Shown here one piece after another: positions 13,260 through 24,768 of a stretch of 27,848 nucleotides of DNA. Position 1 is the first letter of the stretch. Each line of letters starts with the position of its first letter. A model generated the notes under the pieces. The model searched no databases. It had not been told where the DNA came from and was given only the letters and a program-made list of their open reading frames with translations. Both the position numbers and the translations under genes were made by a program. This stretch comes from Geobacillus icigianus (lineage in GTDB: Bacteria; Bacillota; Bacilli; Bacillales; Anoxybacillaceae). The stretch lies in NCBI RefSeq assembly GCF_000750005.1, contig NZ_JPYA01000067.1, forward strand, positions 1 through 27,848. The letters run 5' to 3'.

Positions 13260-13460
13260 ATGGGCAATCGTCTATTTCAAGAGGCGCGCAAAGCGGTCGC
13301 CCAAGCGAAGCAAGCGGCCAGCGGCGAAATCGACATGAGCGTCGACCGCGCCATCGCCATTGCCAAAAACGCGTTGTCTTCAGCTTACGCGCATTCCAAT
13401 ACGGCGGAAAAAGCGCAGTTGCGTCAATTTCAAGCTGAGCTTGATGAGCTCACCCAATAA
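13260..13460 (+). CDS. DUF3813 family protein (66 aa)
   Basis: The sequence MGNRLFQEARKAVAQAKQAA, then AIAIAKNALSSAYAHSNTAEKAQL and the closing FQAELDELTQ, agrees with my recollection of the DUF3813 family, small soluble proteins of Bacillaceae of unknown function. It is predicted to be entirely helical. It starts two bases after the stop of the preceding 50-residue gene and is followed at once by a strong terminator, so the pair forms a complete two-gene operon. Confidence 0.8.
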   Translation: MGNRLFQEARKAVAQAKQAASGEIDMSVDRAIAIAKNALSSAYAHSNTAEKAQLRQFQAELDELTQ

Positions 13461-13462
13461 CC

Positions 13463-13488
13463 GCTGCGGGCTTCCCGCAGCTTTTTTT
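13463..13488 (+). terminator. Intrinsic terminator after the DUF3813 gene
   Basis: A perfect 8-bp stem GCTGCGGG/CCCGCAGC with a 3-base loop is followed by seven T residues. It begins two bases after the stop codon. Confidence 0.92.
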
Positions 13489-13508
13489 CCCTCGTCCCCG
13501 ATTTTCCG

Positions 13509-13537
13509 TTGTATTCCGAACCGAAACCGGCTACACT
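13509..13537 (+). promoter_or_regulatory. Probable SigA-type promoter of the DegV gene
   Basis: TTGTAT (13509-13514) and TACACT (13532-13537) are spaced by 17 bp. They sit about 100 bp before the DegV start and just after a terminator, where a promoter is needed. Confidence 0.5.
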
Positions 13538-13553
13538 GAACATAGAAACATGA

Positions 13554-14498
<945 letters not shown>

Positions 14499-14511
14499 CG
14501 CGAAACGAAAC

Positions 14512-14540
14512 AGAGGCGCCTGCCCAACACAGGCGCCTCT
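14512..14540 (+). terminator. Hairpin after the DegV gene
   Basis: A perfect 11-bp stem AGAGGCGCCTG/CAGGCGCCTCT with a 7-base loop lies 14 bases after the stop codon. The following sequence (CCCTTCTC) is pyrimidine-rich but not a true T-run, so termination may be imperfect. Confidence 0.6.
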
Positions 14541-14618
14541 CCCTTCTCATTGACGACGGCCTACGCTCGCCCTATCCTCCTGCGTCCCCCATCGCTTAAA
14601 GCCTCTCCCTTCTCATTG
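14535..14618 (+). repeat. 18-bp direct repeat pair
   Basis: GCCTCTCCCTTCTCATTG occurs at 14535-14552 and again, unchanged, at 14601-14618, 66 bp apart. The first copy overlaps the right arm of the DegV terminator. It suggests a small local duplication. Confidence 0.7.
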
Positions 14619-14765
14619 CTGACAGTCCTCTATTCATCACAGATCCGCAAGCGGGCCAGTGGCCGCGGAAAACCTTTCCGTTATTTTCCCATCAACTCCC
14701 TCTATATTTCCTGTTCAGTTGCGCATACTAATCCTACACGATCGGAATGCAGGGAGGGCTGGTCC

Positions 14766-14897
14766 ATGCCAAACACAAGCGACAACGACAAAAAAGCGCG
14801 CGACAACCAAGCGAAGCGCCATGAAAAAAACATGATGCGCGAGAAAAACCGGGAAGCCGGAAAGTTCGCGTATTCGAAGAAGACGGATCATCTATAA
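14766..14897 (+). CDS. DUF3941 family small protein (43 aa)
   Basis: The sequence MPNTSDNDKKARDNQAKRHE, then NMMREKNREAGKFAYSKKTDHL, matches my recollection of DUF3941, a very short, highly charged protein family of Bacillaceae with no assigned function. There is no cysteine or hydrophobic segment. The ATG follows GGGAGGG by about 8 bases. The gene stands alone between the DegV terminator and a bidirectional terminator, so it must have its own promoter within the 225-bp upstream gap; I could not place one with confidence. Confidence 0.85.
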   Translation: MPNTSDNDKKARDNQAKRHEKNMMREKNREAGKFAYSKKTDHL

Positions 14898-14907
14898 GCG
14901 AACTGAC

Positions 14908-14935
14908 AAAAAGGCGGCCGAACGACCGCCTTTTT
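14908..14935. terminator. Bidirectional terminator between DUF3941 and the chemoreceptor
   Basis: AAAAAGGCGG (14908-14917) pairs with CCGCCTTTTT (14926-14935) across an 8-base loop. The flanking A and T runs serve both strands. The last two bases are part of the chemoreceptor's stop codon. Confidence 0.9.
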
Positions 14936-16616
14936 ACCTTTGTCTTTCCATGTGCTTTTCCTCTTCGTTGACTTGAAACTGACTCATCGCCGCACGCAAT
15001 TCATCTGTCAACTCGCGGAGCGTTGTTGCTTTTTCCTTCATCCGTTCAAATGCGGCAAGCTGTTCAGTCATCGATGCGGCGATTTGTTCACTGCCGGCAG
15101 CCGATTGTTGAACAACGGCACTAATACTTTCCACATTTTTGAACACTTGTTCCTCACGCCATTTTAAGTCGGAAAACGCATCGGCAAGTGCTTGGAGATC
15201 AGCGGAAATGCTTGTGACGGTCTCGTCAATTTTCGCAAACGCCTTTGTTGTTACTTCGGCCGACTCCGATTGCTCGCGCGCCATCTCCATCCCGTTGGTC
15301 ACCGCATCGGTGACGGACGCAACACCGCGCTCAATCAATGAAACGGTCGCAAAAATTTGCTTCGTTGCTTGAGCCGATTGTTCGGCTAACTTTCTCACCT
15401 CATCAGCCACAACGGCAAACCCTTTCCCCGCTTCACCGGCGCGGGCTGCTTCAATCGCCGCGTTGAGTGCCAACAAATTCGTCTGTTCAGCGATCTCCGC
15501 GACTGAGGCTGCCATTTGTTGAATGTGGCTCGCATATCCAGCCAATTGTTTTGTCGCCTGTTCAATCAGGCGAGTTGCTTCCACGCTTTGGTGAATAAGG
15601 TGCATTTGCTGCTCCATGGCTGCCCGGCCGCTTTCGACCGCTTCTAACGCCGCGCTGCCATAACGGACCGTTTGCGCGGTCCTCTCTGCCGTTTTGGCAA
15701 ACGTTTCATCCATTTTTTCGATTTGTTCCACCGCTTGCTGTAATTCTTCGGCGATATTTTGCGTCCCCGTGGACAGTTCATTGACCGACACCGTGACTTG
15801 TTCATGAATGGAAGCGAGCGTTTGTTGCTCAGCTTCCATCTCTTGAGCAAACTGTTCGACTTGTTTACTTGCTTTCCCAACTGATCCTAGCAATTGCTTT
15901 AGTTGCTCCACCATTGCGGCAAACGCCTCGTTTAATGAGCCGAGCTCATCCTTGGCCCGATAATCGACACGAGCGACGATCAAGTTTCCGCTCGCAATTT
16001 CCCCCGCATTGGCCGCCAGCTGTCGGAGCGGAGACGTAATCGAACGAGTAAGACGCCAGCTCGCCAATCCGGAGATCAGCATCAACAAGACGCTGCCGAT
16101 CACAGCCGTCCCAATGACCGTTTGAATTTGTTGTTTCAAATCACGCTGGACGGCCTGATAGCGGTCATTCGTCTCCCAGCCGAGAACAACGACATCGTTG
16201 ATCGCCCCTTCAATGCGCATGGCTTGGCGCCGCACCTCTGCCGCATCCTTTTTCGCGAACGCTGTTCCGACCGCCTGTTTCACAGCGGCAAATTTCGTGC
16301 CCGCTTTCTCGACCAAAGAACGAAAACGCGGTTGTCCACCCGCTGTTTTGAGCTTCTCCAACCGTTGATCGACGATGTGAAGCTGCGCCAACGCCTGTTG
16401 CTTATTCCCTTCCGTCATATTGTAGGAAGCGCTGTTTAAGCTTTGCTTTGCCCCCTTCATATCAGCTTCCAACTGTCTTACAGAAAGCAGCACCGGAACG
16501 ATATCCTCATTTTTCTCCTGAATCGATAACATGGTGGCAATGATGTAACCAATGATGCCGATGGCGGCCACGAGTGCAACGAAAGCATGCAGCCATAGTT
16601 TTTGGCGAATCGTCAT
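14934..16616 (-). CDS. Methyl-accepting chemotaxis protein (560 aa)
   Basis: This is a classical membrane chemoreceptor. Transmembrane helix 1 spans about 9-30, an extracytoplasmic four-helix-bundle sensor about 31-165, helix 2 about 166-187, a HAMP linker about 188-240, and the long cytoplasmic coiled coil follows. Its tip (about 374-412) contains [20 protein letters not shown] and [17 protein letters not shown], where CheA and CheW bind. The sensor is a plain helix bundle rather than a Cache domain, a type that often senses through a binding protein. The ATG follows GGGGAGGACC. The gene starts 18 bp after the BMP lipoprotein gene ends, and both lie behind a perfect SigD promoter. That the BMP protein is its ligand-presenting partner is inference. 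Confidence 0.93.
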   Translation of the reverse strand: MTIRQKLWLHAFVALVAAIGIIGYIIATMLSIQEKNEDIVPVLLSVRQLEADMKGAKQSLNSASYNMTEGNKQQALAQLHIVDQRLEKLKTAGGQPRFRSLVEKAGTKFAAVKQAVGTAFAKKDAAEVRRQAMRIEGAINDVVVLGWETNDRYQAVQRDLKQQIQTVIGTAVIGSVLLMLISGLASWRLTRSITSPLRQLAANAGEIASGNLIVARVDYRAKDELGSLNEAFAAMVEQLKQLLGSVGKASKQVEQFAQEMEAEQQTLASIHEQVTVSVNELSTGTQNIAEELQQAVEQIEKMDETFAKTAERTAQTVRYGSAALEAVESGRAAMEQQMHLIHQSVEATRLIEQATKQLAGYASHIQQMAASVAEIAEQTNLLALNAAIEAARAGEAGKGFAVVADEVRKLAEQSAQATKQIFATVSLIERGVASVTDAVTNGMEMAREQSESAEVTTKAFAKIDETVTSISADLQALADAFSDLKWREEQVFKNVESISAVVQQSAAGSEQIAASMTEQLAAFERMKEKATTLRELTDELRAAMSQFQVNEEEKHMERQR

Positions 16617-16634
16617 GGTCCTCCCCTTCTCTTT

Positions 16635-17612
16635 TTAGTTTGTTGCGATTTGTCCGTCGATGATTTTTTGCGCCCAACTGTCGACCAGACGTTGCTTTTG
16701 TTCATCCCACGGAATGACCCGGATCGGTGCCAAACCGACTCCGTCTTTGGCCAATCCTAACGTAACCGTGCCCTCAGGCCATTGTTTTTCCTTCACATAA
16801 TGCTTGATCACTTGATAAAGCGCAACATCGATATTTTTCACCATCGAGGTGATCACCGCTTTTTCCGCGTAAATATACTGGTCGCTGTCGACACCGATCG
16901 CATACTTGCCACGCGCTTCGGCCTCGCGAAGCGCGCCAATGCCGGTAAACCCAGCCGCCGTATAGAGGACATCGCACTGCTTAGCAAACAGCGTCTTCGC
17001 CCATTGTGCGCCAAGATCAGCATTGCCAAAATCACCTGCATAGACGGTTGTCACCTTTGCTTGCGGCTTGACAGACCGCACCCCTTTCTCAAATCCGTCA
17101 GCAAACTTCCGGATTAACGGTACATCGGCTCCGCCGATAAACCCGACGTGATTTGTTTTCGTTGCCAACGCCGCTACCACTCCAGCCAAAAAACTTCCTT
17201 CTTCCTCTTTAAAGGTAATCGATGTCACATTAGGCAGCGTCGATTCCGCATCAATCAGAATAAACCGTTGTCTTGGGTATTGTTTCGCGACGTTTTCCAA
17301 ATCGTTTTGCACCATAAATCCCAGCCCAATGACCACGTCATTGCCGGCGGCGACCAATTCTTTCAACCCTTGCTCATATGTCTTTGTTTCACTAAGCTCA
17401 CGATAGTCAAACTGAACACCTAATTCGTCCCGCGCCTTGATCAAACCGCGAAACGCGGCATCGCTGAACGACTGATCTCCCAGTCCGACGTCTGACAACA
17501 TAATACCGACTTTTACTCTTTTTTTCTGCACAGCGGGGGCATGAGGCGAACAGCCGGCTACCAATACCATAAGCCCCAACAAAAAATACCATAGTCGTCT
17601 GCACCGATTCAT
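16635..17612 (-). CDS. BMP-family substrate-binding lipoprotein (325 aa)
   Basis: A lipoprotein signal peptide ends in LVAGC, with Cys21 as the lipidated residue. The mature part has the type I periplasmic-binding fold of the BMP (PnrA/Med/YufN) family: VGIMLSDVGLGDQSFSDAAFRGL, LVAAGNDVVIGLGFMVQNDL, EEEGSFLAGVVAALATKTNHVGFIGG and a late AIGVDSDQYIYAEKAVITSMVKN. Known members bind nucleosides. A transport BMP protein is normally encoded with an ABC ATPase and two permeases; none are here, and the gene is instead followed 18 bp later by a chemoreceptor gene under a SigD promoter. It therefore looks like a chemosensory ligand-binding protein. It could alternatively serve a transporter encoded elsewhere. 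The ATG follows AAGGAG by 8 bases. Confidence 0.88.
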   Translation of the reverse strand: MNRCRRLWYFLLGLMVLVAGCSPHAPAVQKKRVKVGIMLSDVGLGDQSFSDAAFRGLIKARDELGVQFDYRELSETKTYEQGLKELVAAGNDVVIGLGFMVQNDLENVAKQYPRQRFILIDAESTLPNVTSITFKEEEGSFLAGVVAALATKTNHVGFIGGADVPLIRKFADGFEKGVRSVKPQAKVTTVYAGDFGNADLGAQWAKTLFAKQCDVLYTAAGFTGIGALREAEARGKYAIGVDSDQYIYAEKAVITSMVKNIDVALYQVIKHYVKEKQWPEGTVTLGLAKDGVGLAPIRVIPWDEQKQRLVDSWAQKIIDGQIATN

Positions 17613-17646
17613 CTCCCTGTCTCCTTCCCATGATGTCCATTAACAT

Positions 17647-17673
17647 ATATCGGCGGAATTGGAGAATGTTTTA
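17647..17673 (-). promoter_or_regulatory. Perfect SigD (motility sigma factor) promoter
   Basis: On the minus strand, TAAA (17673 to 17670) and GCCGATAT (17654 to 17647) are separated by exactly 15 bp, which is the consensus for SigD/FliA-type promoters. The predicted start is near 17640, about 28 bases before the BMP lipoprotein ATG. It places the BMP and chemoreceptor genes in the flagellar/chemotaxis regulon. Confidence 0.85.
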
Positions 17674-17784
17674 GTGTTTTAACCAAAAATCTTCTTATTG
17701 TTCTTTTCTTCCATTTGCTGATGGTTGTGTTCGCTGCCCCCTTTTTCTATAATGAAAGTACATCACACGCCCGGGAGGTTTCGT

Positions 17785-18276
17785 ATGTCGAAGGAAAGTT
17801 CGTTTGATATCGTCTCGAAAATCGATTTGGCCGAGGTGGCGAACGCCATCAACATCGCGATGAAAGAAATCAAAACGCGCTATGACTTTAAAGGAAGCAA
17901 AAGCGACATTTCGCTCGAGAAAGACGAGCTCGTTCTTATCTCCGACGATGAGTTTAAGCTGGAGCAGCTGAAGGATGTGCTCATCGGCAAGCTCATTAAA
18001 CGCGGGGTGGCGACGAAAAACATCCAATACGGCAAAATCGAGCCGGCCTCAGGCGGCACGGTGCGCCAGCGCGCCAAGCTTGTCCAAGGAATCGACAAAG
18101 ACAACGCGAAAAAGATCAACACGATCATAAAAAACACGGGGCTGAAAGTGAAAAGCCAAGTGCAAGATGACCAAATCCGCGTCAGCGGCAAAAGCAAAGA
18201 CGACTTGCAAAAGGTCATCGCCGCCATTCGCGAAGCGGATTTGCCAATTGAGGTGCAGTTTGTGAATTATCGTTAA
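17785..18276 (+). CDS. yajQ: YajQ family nucleotide-binding protein (163 aa)
   Basis: The sequence matches YajQ throughout at normal length: [21 protein letters not shown] at the start, [32 protein letters not shown] in the middle and the closing [11 protein letters not shown]. The family folds as two RNP-like domains and binds nucleotides or RNA; some members have been reported to bind cyclic di-GMP. The ATG follows GGGAGG by 8 bases and a terminator begins at the stop codon, so it is a single-gene unit. It diverges from the BMP gene; the SigD promoter between them faces the other way. Confidence 0.93.
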   Translation: MSKESSFDIVSKIDLAEVANAINIAMKEIKTRYDFKGSKSDISLEKDELVLISDDEFKLEQLKDVLIGKLIKRGVATKNIQYGKIEPASGGTVRQRAKLVQGIDKDNAKKINTIIKNTGLKVKSQVQDDQIRVSGKSKDDLQKVIAAIREADLPIEVQFVNYR

Positions 18277-18307
18277 GCGGATGAGGGAATCCTCGATCCG
18301 CTTTTTT
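18275..18307 (+). terminator. Intrinsic terminator of yajQ
   Basis: AAGCGGAT-GAGG pairs with CCTC-G-ATCCGCTT, with one bulged G and a four-base loop, followed by a run of six T residues. It starts within the yajQ stop codon. Confidence 0.88.
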
Positions 18308-18645
18308 GTCTTACAGGCAGAATGATCGAAGGCCGTGATTTCAGATAAAAATGGGGGCTTCCAATTCTTTCTTTTGGGAGAAATAAGAACCGCAACGTTT
18401 TCTGTTTTTGCCAGCCGCACCGAGTGGAGCGAAAAACTCGTTTTTGACCAGCCTTACAAAAAGCTCTTGGACAACGGTTTGCCCTCCACTTGGGGATGAA
18501 AATCACCGCTCGCCGGCGCGAGATTTCCACGGAACGTTTGAAAGAAAAGCTAGACGGTACGTTTCCTTTATTGCGAGGATGGATCGTCCTGGAATTGGGC
18601 AAACAACGGTCGCATAATATCGGCCACTGAGCCGGCAGACGACCC
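18308..18645. other. Gene-free stretch with a dispersed repeat
   Basis: No gene is supported in these 338 bases. A minus-strand frame covers it but has no ribosome binding site or recognisable motif. It contains the second copy of the dispersed repeat (18481-18540). The short hairpin GAGTGGAGCGAAAAACTC at about 18421 could be part of a transcript end for the permease gene. Confidence 0.45.
18481..18540 (-). repeat. Dispersed repeat, copy 2 (inverted relative to copy 1)
   Basis: Read on the minus strand this gives GTTCCGTGGAAATC, GCGCCGGCGAGCGGTGATTTT, an 11-bp insert CATCCCCAAGT, then GGAGGGC. Copy 1 (12831-12876) has the same blocks without the insert. The insert region instead matches the fragment at 12927-12957. 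Confidence 0.5.
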
Positions 18646-20147
18646 CTACGTGCCAACGGCCGCCCGCCCGATCAGTACGCCAAGAACAATGATGACCAAC
18701 GCCGCGCCCGCGATCGGACCGACAAGGCGCATCGCCTCTCCTTCCCCACCGGGGCGGCCGAGTGTTGAGGCGACGAGCGCGATTCGCGCCGGGGACGCCA
18801 TCGTCATATTCGAAGCGGCGACGTTTTGTGCGGCGGCGTACCAGATGGCTGGTTCATGTAATTGGTCGGCCATCGCCCGCTGAAACGGGGAAAACATGGC
18901 GTTCGCCGCGCTGTTGCTTCCGCTCATCCAGCCGCCGAGCGCCCCAACGAGCGGCGACACGGCCAAAAACGCCGAACCGGTCCAGGCAGCGGCTTGTTCG
19001 GCCAATGCGCCGGTCATTCCCGCTCCGTCCATCACCGCTGACATCGCGATAAACCCCGTTGTCGCCACCGCGGCTGGGGTCACTTGTTTGACCGTTTTCT
19101 TCACGCAAGCCAGCACTTCCGCCGCGCTCAGTCGATAAAGCCAGCATGCGCTCAGCGCCGCCAGCCATAACGCAAACCCGGGGCTGTATAACAATTCAAG
19201 GCGAACACCATATAGGGGCCAGTGCAAAACGCCGAACGTCGTGGCCATACGTTGAACCCCATCGAAAAAATGAGTGATGAAAATATAGCCAATCAATATC
19301 GCATACGGCCATAATGCTTTGCCAAGCGACGGACGGACCGCTTCTTCTCCCGCTTCCCTCACATGGCCGCGGACGCGCGCTTTCAGCTGCCAATAGCCAA
19401 CGAGCAACACCGCAGCGAAGCCCCCAGCCGCCGCGCCGGCCAACTCGACGGACACGTATGCGCTAGCGGCCCATGTCATGAACGCTAGACTCGCTGACAC
19501 GATCAGCATATCATCGAAGTGCTTTCTCACGGAACGCCGCCCTTCGCTCACCGCAACAACCGCACCAACGTAAAACAAGGCAAGCGGAACATGAAGCCAT
19601 GCGCTATATTCGCCAAGCTCCCGAAGCGAAACACCTGACAGTTCGGCATTGATCACCGTGCCGATCGCCAGCGCCCCCCACGGGACGGCGGATTGGGTCA
19701 ACAGCGCCAACACCATCGCCTTGCGGGCCGGAAACCCAAGCGCCGCATACAACGGAGCGACAATCACGACCGCCAGTCCAAACCCGCTCACTGCCTCTAA
19801 AAATGGGCCAATCGCCGCCGACAACAAGAGCGCCTGCTCAGCCGGGGCCCGCCCAAAGCCGGAAAGCCAAGCAGAAAGAGCACGGACCGCCCCGCCCGCT
19901 TCCAACACATTGTGTAACAGCAAGCCAAATATGAGCACATAGACGACAATCAGCGCCAACAGCACGCCGCGGATCGTTCCGTGCATCACCTCTCCTGCGG
20001 AAGCATGAAACGGAAAAACAGCGAGCACGGCCACCAGCGCATAACAGCGCAGCGCCGCATGCATCGCCGGCATTTTCCGCCACCCGATGGCTACACATGC
20101 CCAAGCGAGCGGCAATACAGCCAACAGTGAATGAATGATTCCCCCAT
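18646..20147 (-). CDS. L-lactate permease family transporter, with out-of-frame ATG (about 492-500 aa)
   Basis: A polytopic LctP/LldP-family permease is encoded in one long frame. It contains the family's conserved SAAIGPFLEAVSGFGLAV motif near residue 100, GFPARKAMVLALLTQSAVPWGALA, and the late GWMSGSNSAANAMFSPFQ, over about 12 helices. Such proteins import L-lactate or glycolate. The start is odd: in frame there is only a TTG at 20124 without a ribosome binding site. The well-placed ATG at 20147, after a GGGGAGAGG site, is out of frame by one base at a run of five C (20141-20145, G on the coding strand). One more G would give MGGIIHSLLAVLPLAW, a natural start. The gene may be weakened, or the base may be a sequencing error. 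Confidence 0.85.
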
Positions 20148-20214
20148 CGTTTCCTCTCCCCCAAACCGTTCACTATAGTGTATATAACCATCATATATTA
20201 CGACGCTTGTTTTT

Positions 20215-20257
20215 TGCAAGCAAAAAGTGCAGAGAATTGCAAGAAAAAATACATAGG
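20215..20257 (+). repeat. IS21 left-end terminal repeats
   Basis: Two related units occur here: TGCAAGCAAAAAGTGCAGAG at 20215-20234, then TTGCAAGAAAAAATACATAGG ending at 20257. They match, in inverse orientation, the repeats at the right end. Confidence 0.7.
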
Positions 20258-20275
20258 CTTGCCGGCTCAATGAAT

Positions 20276-22521
<2,246 letters not shown>

Positions 22522-22621
22522 TGCTAGCATCCTTTCTTTACCTCCACTGTTTTGTTCTTCACAACCTTAACAGTAGAGGGAATTTTAGGAGCTGGCAAGC
22601 CTTTTTTTATGCCATGAAGCT

Positions 22622-22662
22622 CTGCACTTTTTTGTTGCAGAACTCTGTACTTTCATTTTGCA
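22622..22662 (-). repeat. IS21 right-end terminal repeats
   Basis: On the minus strand this reads TGCAAAATGAAAGTACAGAG and then TGCAACAAAAAAGTGCAG. The two units are related to each other and to the two left-end units. The region beyond 22662 belongs to the host DNA. Confidence 0.7.
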
Positions 22663-22834
22663 CTAAACAGACGCTGCTTGCGAACATCAATTTATCAACA
22701 CAGGCCAAGAAGAGTGTCGCTATTATTTGATTATTCACTCGCCTGCTTCGAAAACATGATGCGGAATGATGAGCGTTCAAGGTGCTGCTGTTTTTGATTT
22801 TTTTCGTCACACGACAACGCTAGCCTCCCCAGCA

Positions 22835-22875
22835 AAAAGCGGGGGCGTGTCAAGTTTTTTCAGACACGCCCTCGC
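22835..22875 (-). terminator. Terminator of the potABCD operon
   Basis: On the minus strand GCGAGGGCGTGTC pairs with GACACGCCCCCGC (one mismatch) across an 11-base loop and is followed by TTTTTGC. It lies about 15 bases after the potD stop codon. Confidence 0.85.
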
Positions 22876-22890
22876 TCATCCGGCAATGGT

Positions 22891-23964
22891 TTATTTTTGC
22901 TGCATCTTAAACTGCAAAAACAACTCATTATAGTAGGCGAGCATACGTTTCCCTAAGTTTTCGTACACTTCCAAGCGCCCTGCCGCATCCAAATCCGGGT
23001 AAAAGCGCCGGTCATTGGCGATGTCTTTTGGCAAATAGCGAAGCGCCGCGCGATTCGGCGTCGAGTAGCCGACATATTCGGCGTTTTGCGCCGCGTGTTT
23101 CGGGTCAAGCATAAAATTGATAAACGCGTGCGCGCCTTCGATGTTTTTCGCTGTTTTCGGAATGACCATGTTGTCAAACCATAAATTGGATCCTTCCTTG
23201 GGCACGACATAGTCCAACGCTTCGTTTTCGGAAATGATTTCCGCCGCATCGCCCGACCAGACGACACCGACCGCCGCCTCTTCGTTGGCAAGAAGCAGTT
23301 TGATTTCATCGCCGACAATGGCCTTTACATTCGGCATAAGCCGGTCGAGCTTTCGTTTCGCCTCTTGCAGATGCTGCTTGTTCGTATCGTTGAGCGAATA
23401 GCCGAGGCTGTTTAACGCCATCCCCATCACTTCGCGCGCCCCGTCAACAAGCAAAATTTGATTGCGCAAATCCGGGTCCCATAAGTCGTTCCAGCTGGTG
23501 ATCGTTTTGCCGCCCAGCATCCCGCGGTTGTAGACGATGCCGACCGTCCCCCAAAAATACGGCACCGAATAGCGGTTATGCGGGTCAAACGACAAATCGA
23601 GAAACCGCGGTTCAATGTATTTCAAGTTCGGCAGTTTACTATGGTCGAGGGGCAAAAGCAAGTTTTCCTCGATCATCTTGCTGATGGCGTAATCGGACGG
23701 AACGGCGACATCAAACGTCGCGCCGCCTTGAGCGATTTTCGCCATCATCGCCTCGTTCGAATCGAACGTTTGGTAAACGACTTTCCAGCCGGTTTCTTTT
23801 TCAAACTTCCGGATCAGCGCCGGGTCGATGTAATCGCCCCAGTTGTACACGCTGACCGTCTTGTCGCCTCCATATCCTTCCGCTTCGTTGAGCCGATGGG
23901 TCATGAACATCAGGGCGAACGCGGCGATGAATATAGCGGCAAACCCTTGAACGAGCCGTTTCAT
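22891..23964 (-). CDS. potD: Spermidine/putrescine-binding protein PotD (357 aa)
   Basis: The extracellular binding protein of the polyamine importer. A hydrophobic N-terminal segment (about residues 7-22) acts as signal or anchor; there is no lipobox cysteine, so it may be anchored by an uncleaved helix. The mature part begins TVSVYNWGDYIDPALIRKFEKETG and continues with FDVAVPSDYAISKM, VPYFWGTVGIVYNRG and GVVWSGDAAEI, which are typical of the PotD/PotF fold. The ATG directly follows the potC stop codon. As last gene of the operon it is followed by a terminator, and the IS21 element lies just beyond. Confidence 0.92.
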   Translation of the reverse strand: MKRLVQGFAAIFIAAFALMFMTHRLNEAEGYGGDKTVSVYNWGDYIDPALIRKFEKETGWKVVYQTFDSNEAMMAKIAQGGATFDVAVPSDYAISKMIEENLLLPLDHSKLPNLKYIEPRFLDLSFDPHNRYSVPYFWGTVGIVYNRGMLGGKTITSWNDLWDPDLRNQILLVDGAREVMGMALNSLGYSLNDTNKQHLQEAKRKLDRLMPNVKAIVGDEIKLLLANEEAAVGVVWSGDAAEIISENEALDYVVPKEGSNLWFDNMVIPKTAKNIEGAHAFINFMLDPKHAAQNAEYVGYSTPNRAALRYLPKDIANDRRFYPDLDAAGRLEVYENLGKRMLAYYNELFLQFKMQQK

Positions 23965-24768
23965 CTACTTTCGCCCCCCTATTCCGTACATGCGGCCGCC
24001 TTTTTGGCTGAACACGTAATAGCCGACGACCAGCAACATCGTAAACAAAAACAACAGCGTTGACAGCGCGTTGATCGATAAGGAAATGCCTTGGCGCGCC
24101 CGTGAATAAATTTCGACCGACAACGTCGAGAACCCGTTTCCTGTCACAAAAAACGTCACGGCAAAATCATCGAGCGAATACGTGAGCGCCATAAAAAACC
24201 CGGCCCAGATGCTCGGCGTCAAAAACGGGAGGATCACCCGCGACAGCACTTGCCGCGATCCTGCCCCCAAATCGCGCGCCGCATCGATCCATGTCGGGCT
24301 CATCTCCTCAAGCTTGGGCAGCACCATCAGCACGACAATCGGCACGCTAAAGGCGATATGGGACAACAGCACGGACGCAAACCCCAGCTTGATGCCGGCC
24401 AGCGTAAACAACAATAAAAACGAAGCGCCGATGATGACGTCCGGGCTGACGATCAGCACATTGTTGAGAGCGAGCAGCGTATTTTTCATCCGCTGCCGCT
24501 TGACATAGTAAATGGCCAATGCCCCGATGACGCCCAAAATCGTGGCCACCGCCGCCGACAATAACGCGACGACCAGCGTATTGAGCACAATGATCAACAA
24601 ACGGTCATCCGATAGCACCTCGCCATACCATTTCAACGTGAAGGATTGAAAATCGTGCATCGTCCCGCCGCTGTTGAACGAATAATACATCAAGTACCCA
24701 ATCGGCGTGTACATGATGGCAAACACAAAAAGCAAATAGACGCGCCCCCACCGATGTGTGCGTTTCAT
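23965..24768 (-). CDS. potC: Polyamine ABC transporter permease PotC (267 aa)
   Basis: This inner-membrane permease has about six helices. The cytoplasmic EAA loop, which docks to the ATPase PotA, reads [26 protein letters not shown]. The start [20 protein letters not shown] is the ATG at 24768, which overlaps the potB stop codon (ATGA) and follows AAGAGGGAAG. A longer frame reaches 24861 but runs inside potB and is not used. The partner permease is PotB and the binding protein PotD starts at the next base after this gene. Confidence 0.92.
   Translation of the reverse strand: MKRTHRWGRVYLLFVFAIMYTPIGYLMYYSFNSGGTMHDFQSFTLKWYGEVLSDDRLLIIVLNTLVVALLSAAVATILGVIGALAIYYVKRQRMKNTLLALNNVLIVSPDVIIGASFLLLFTLAGIKLGFASVLLSHIAFSVPIVVLMVLPKLEEMSPTWIDAARDLGAGSRQVLSRVILPFLTPSIWAGFFMALTYSLDDFAVTFFVTGNGFSTLSVEIYSRARQGISLSINALSTLLFLFTMLLVVGYYVFSQKGGRMYGIGGRK

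Noticed and set aside
18273..18656. 127-codon minus-strand frame between yajQ and the permease
   Set aside because: It crosses the yajQ terminator and a dispersed repeat, is Arg/Ser-rich and shows no conserved motif or start signal.
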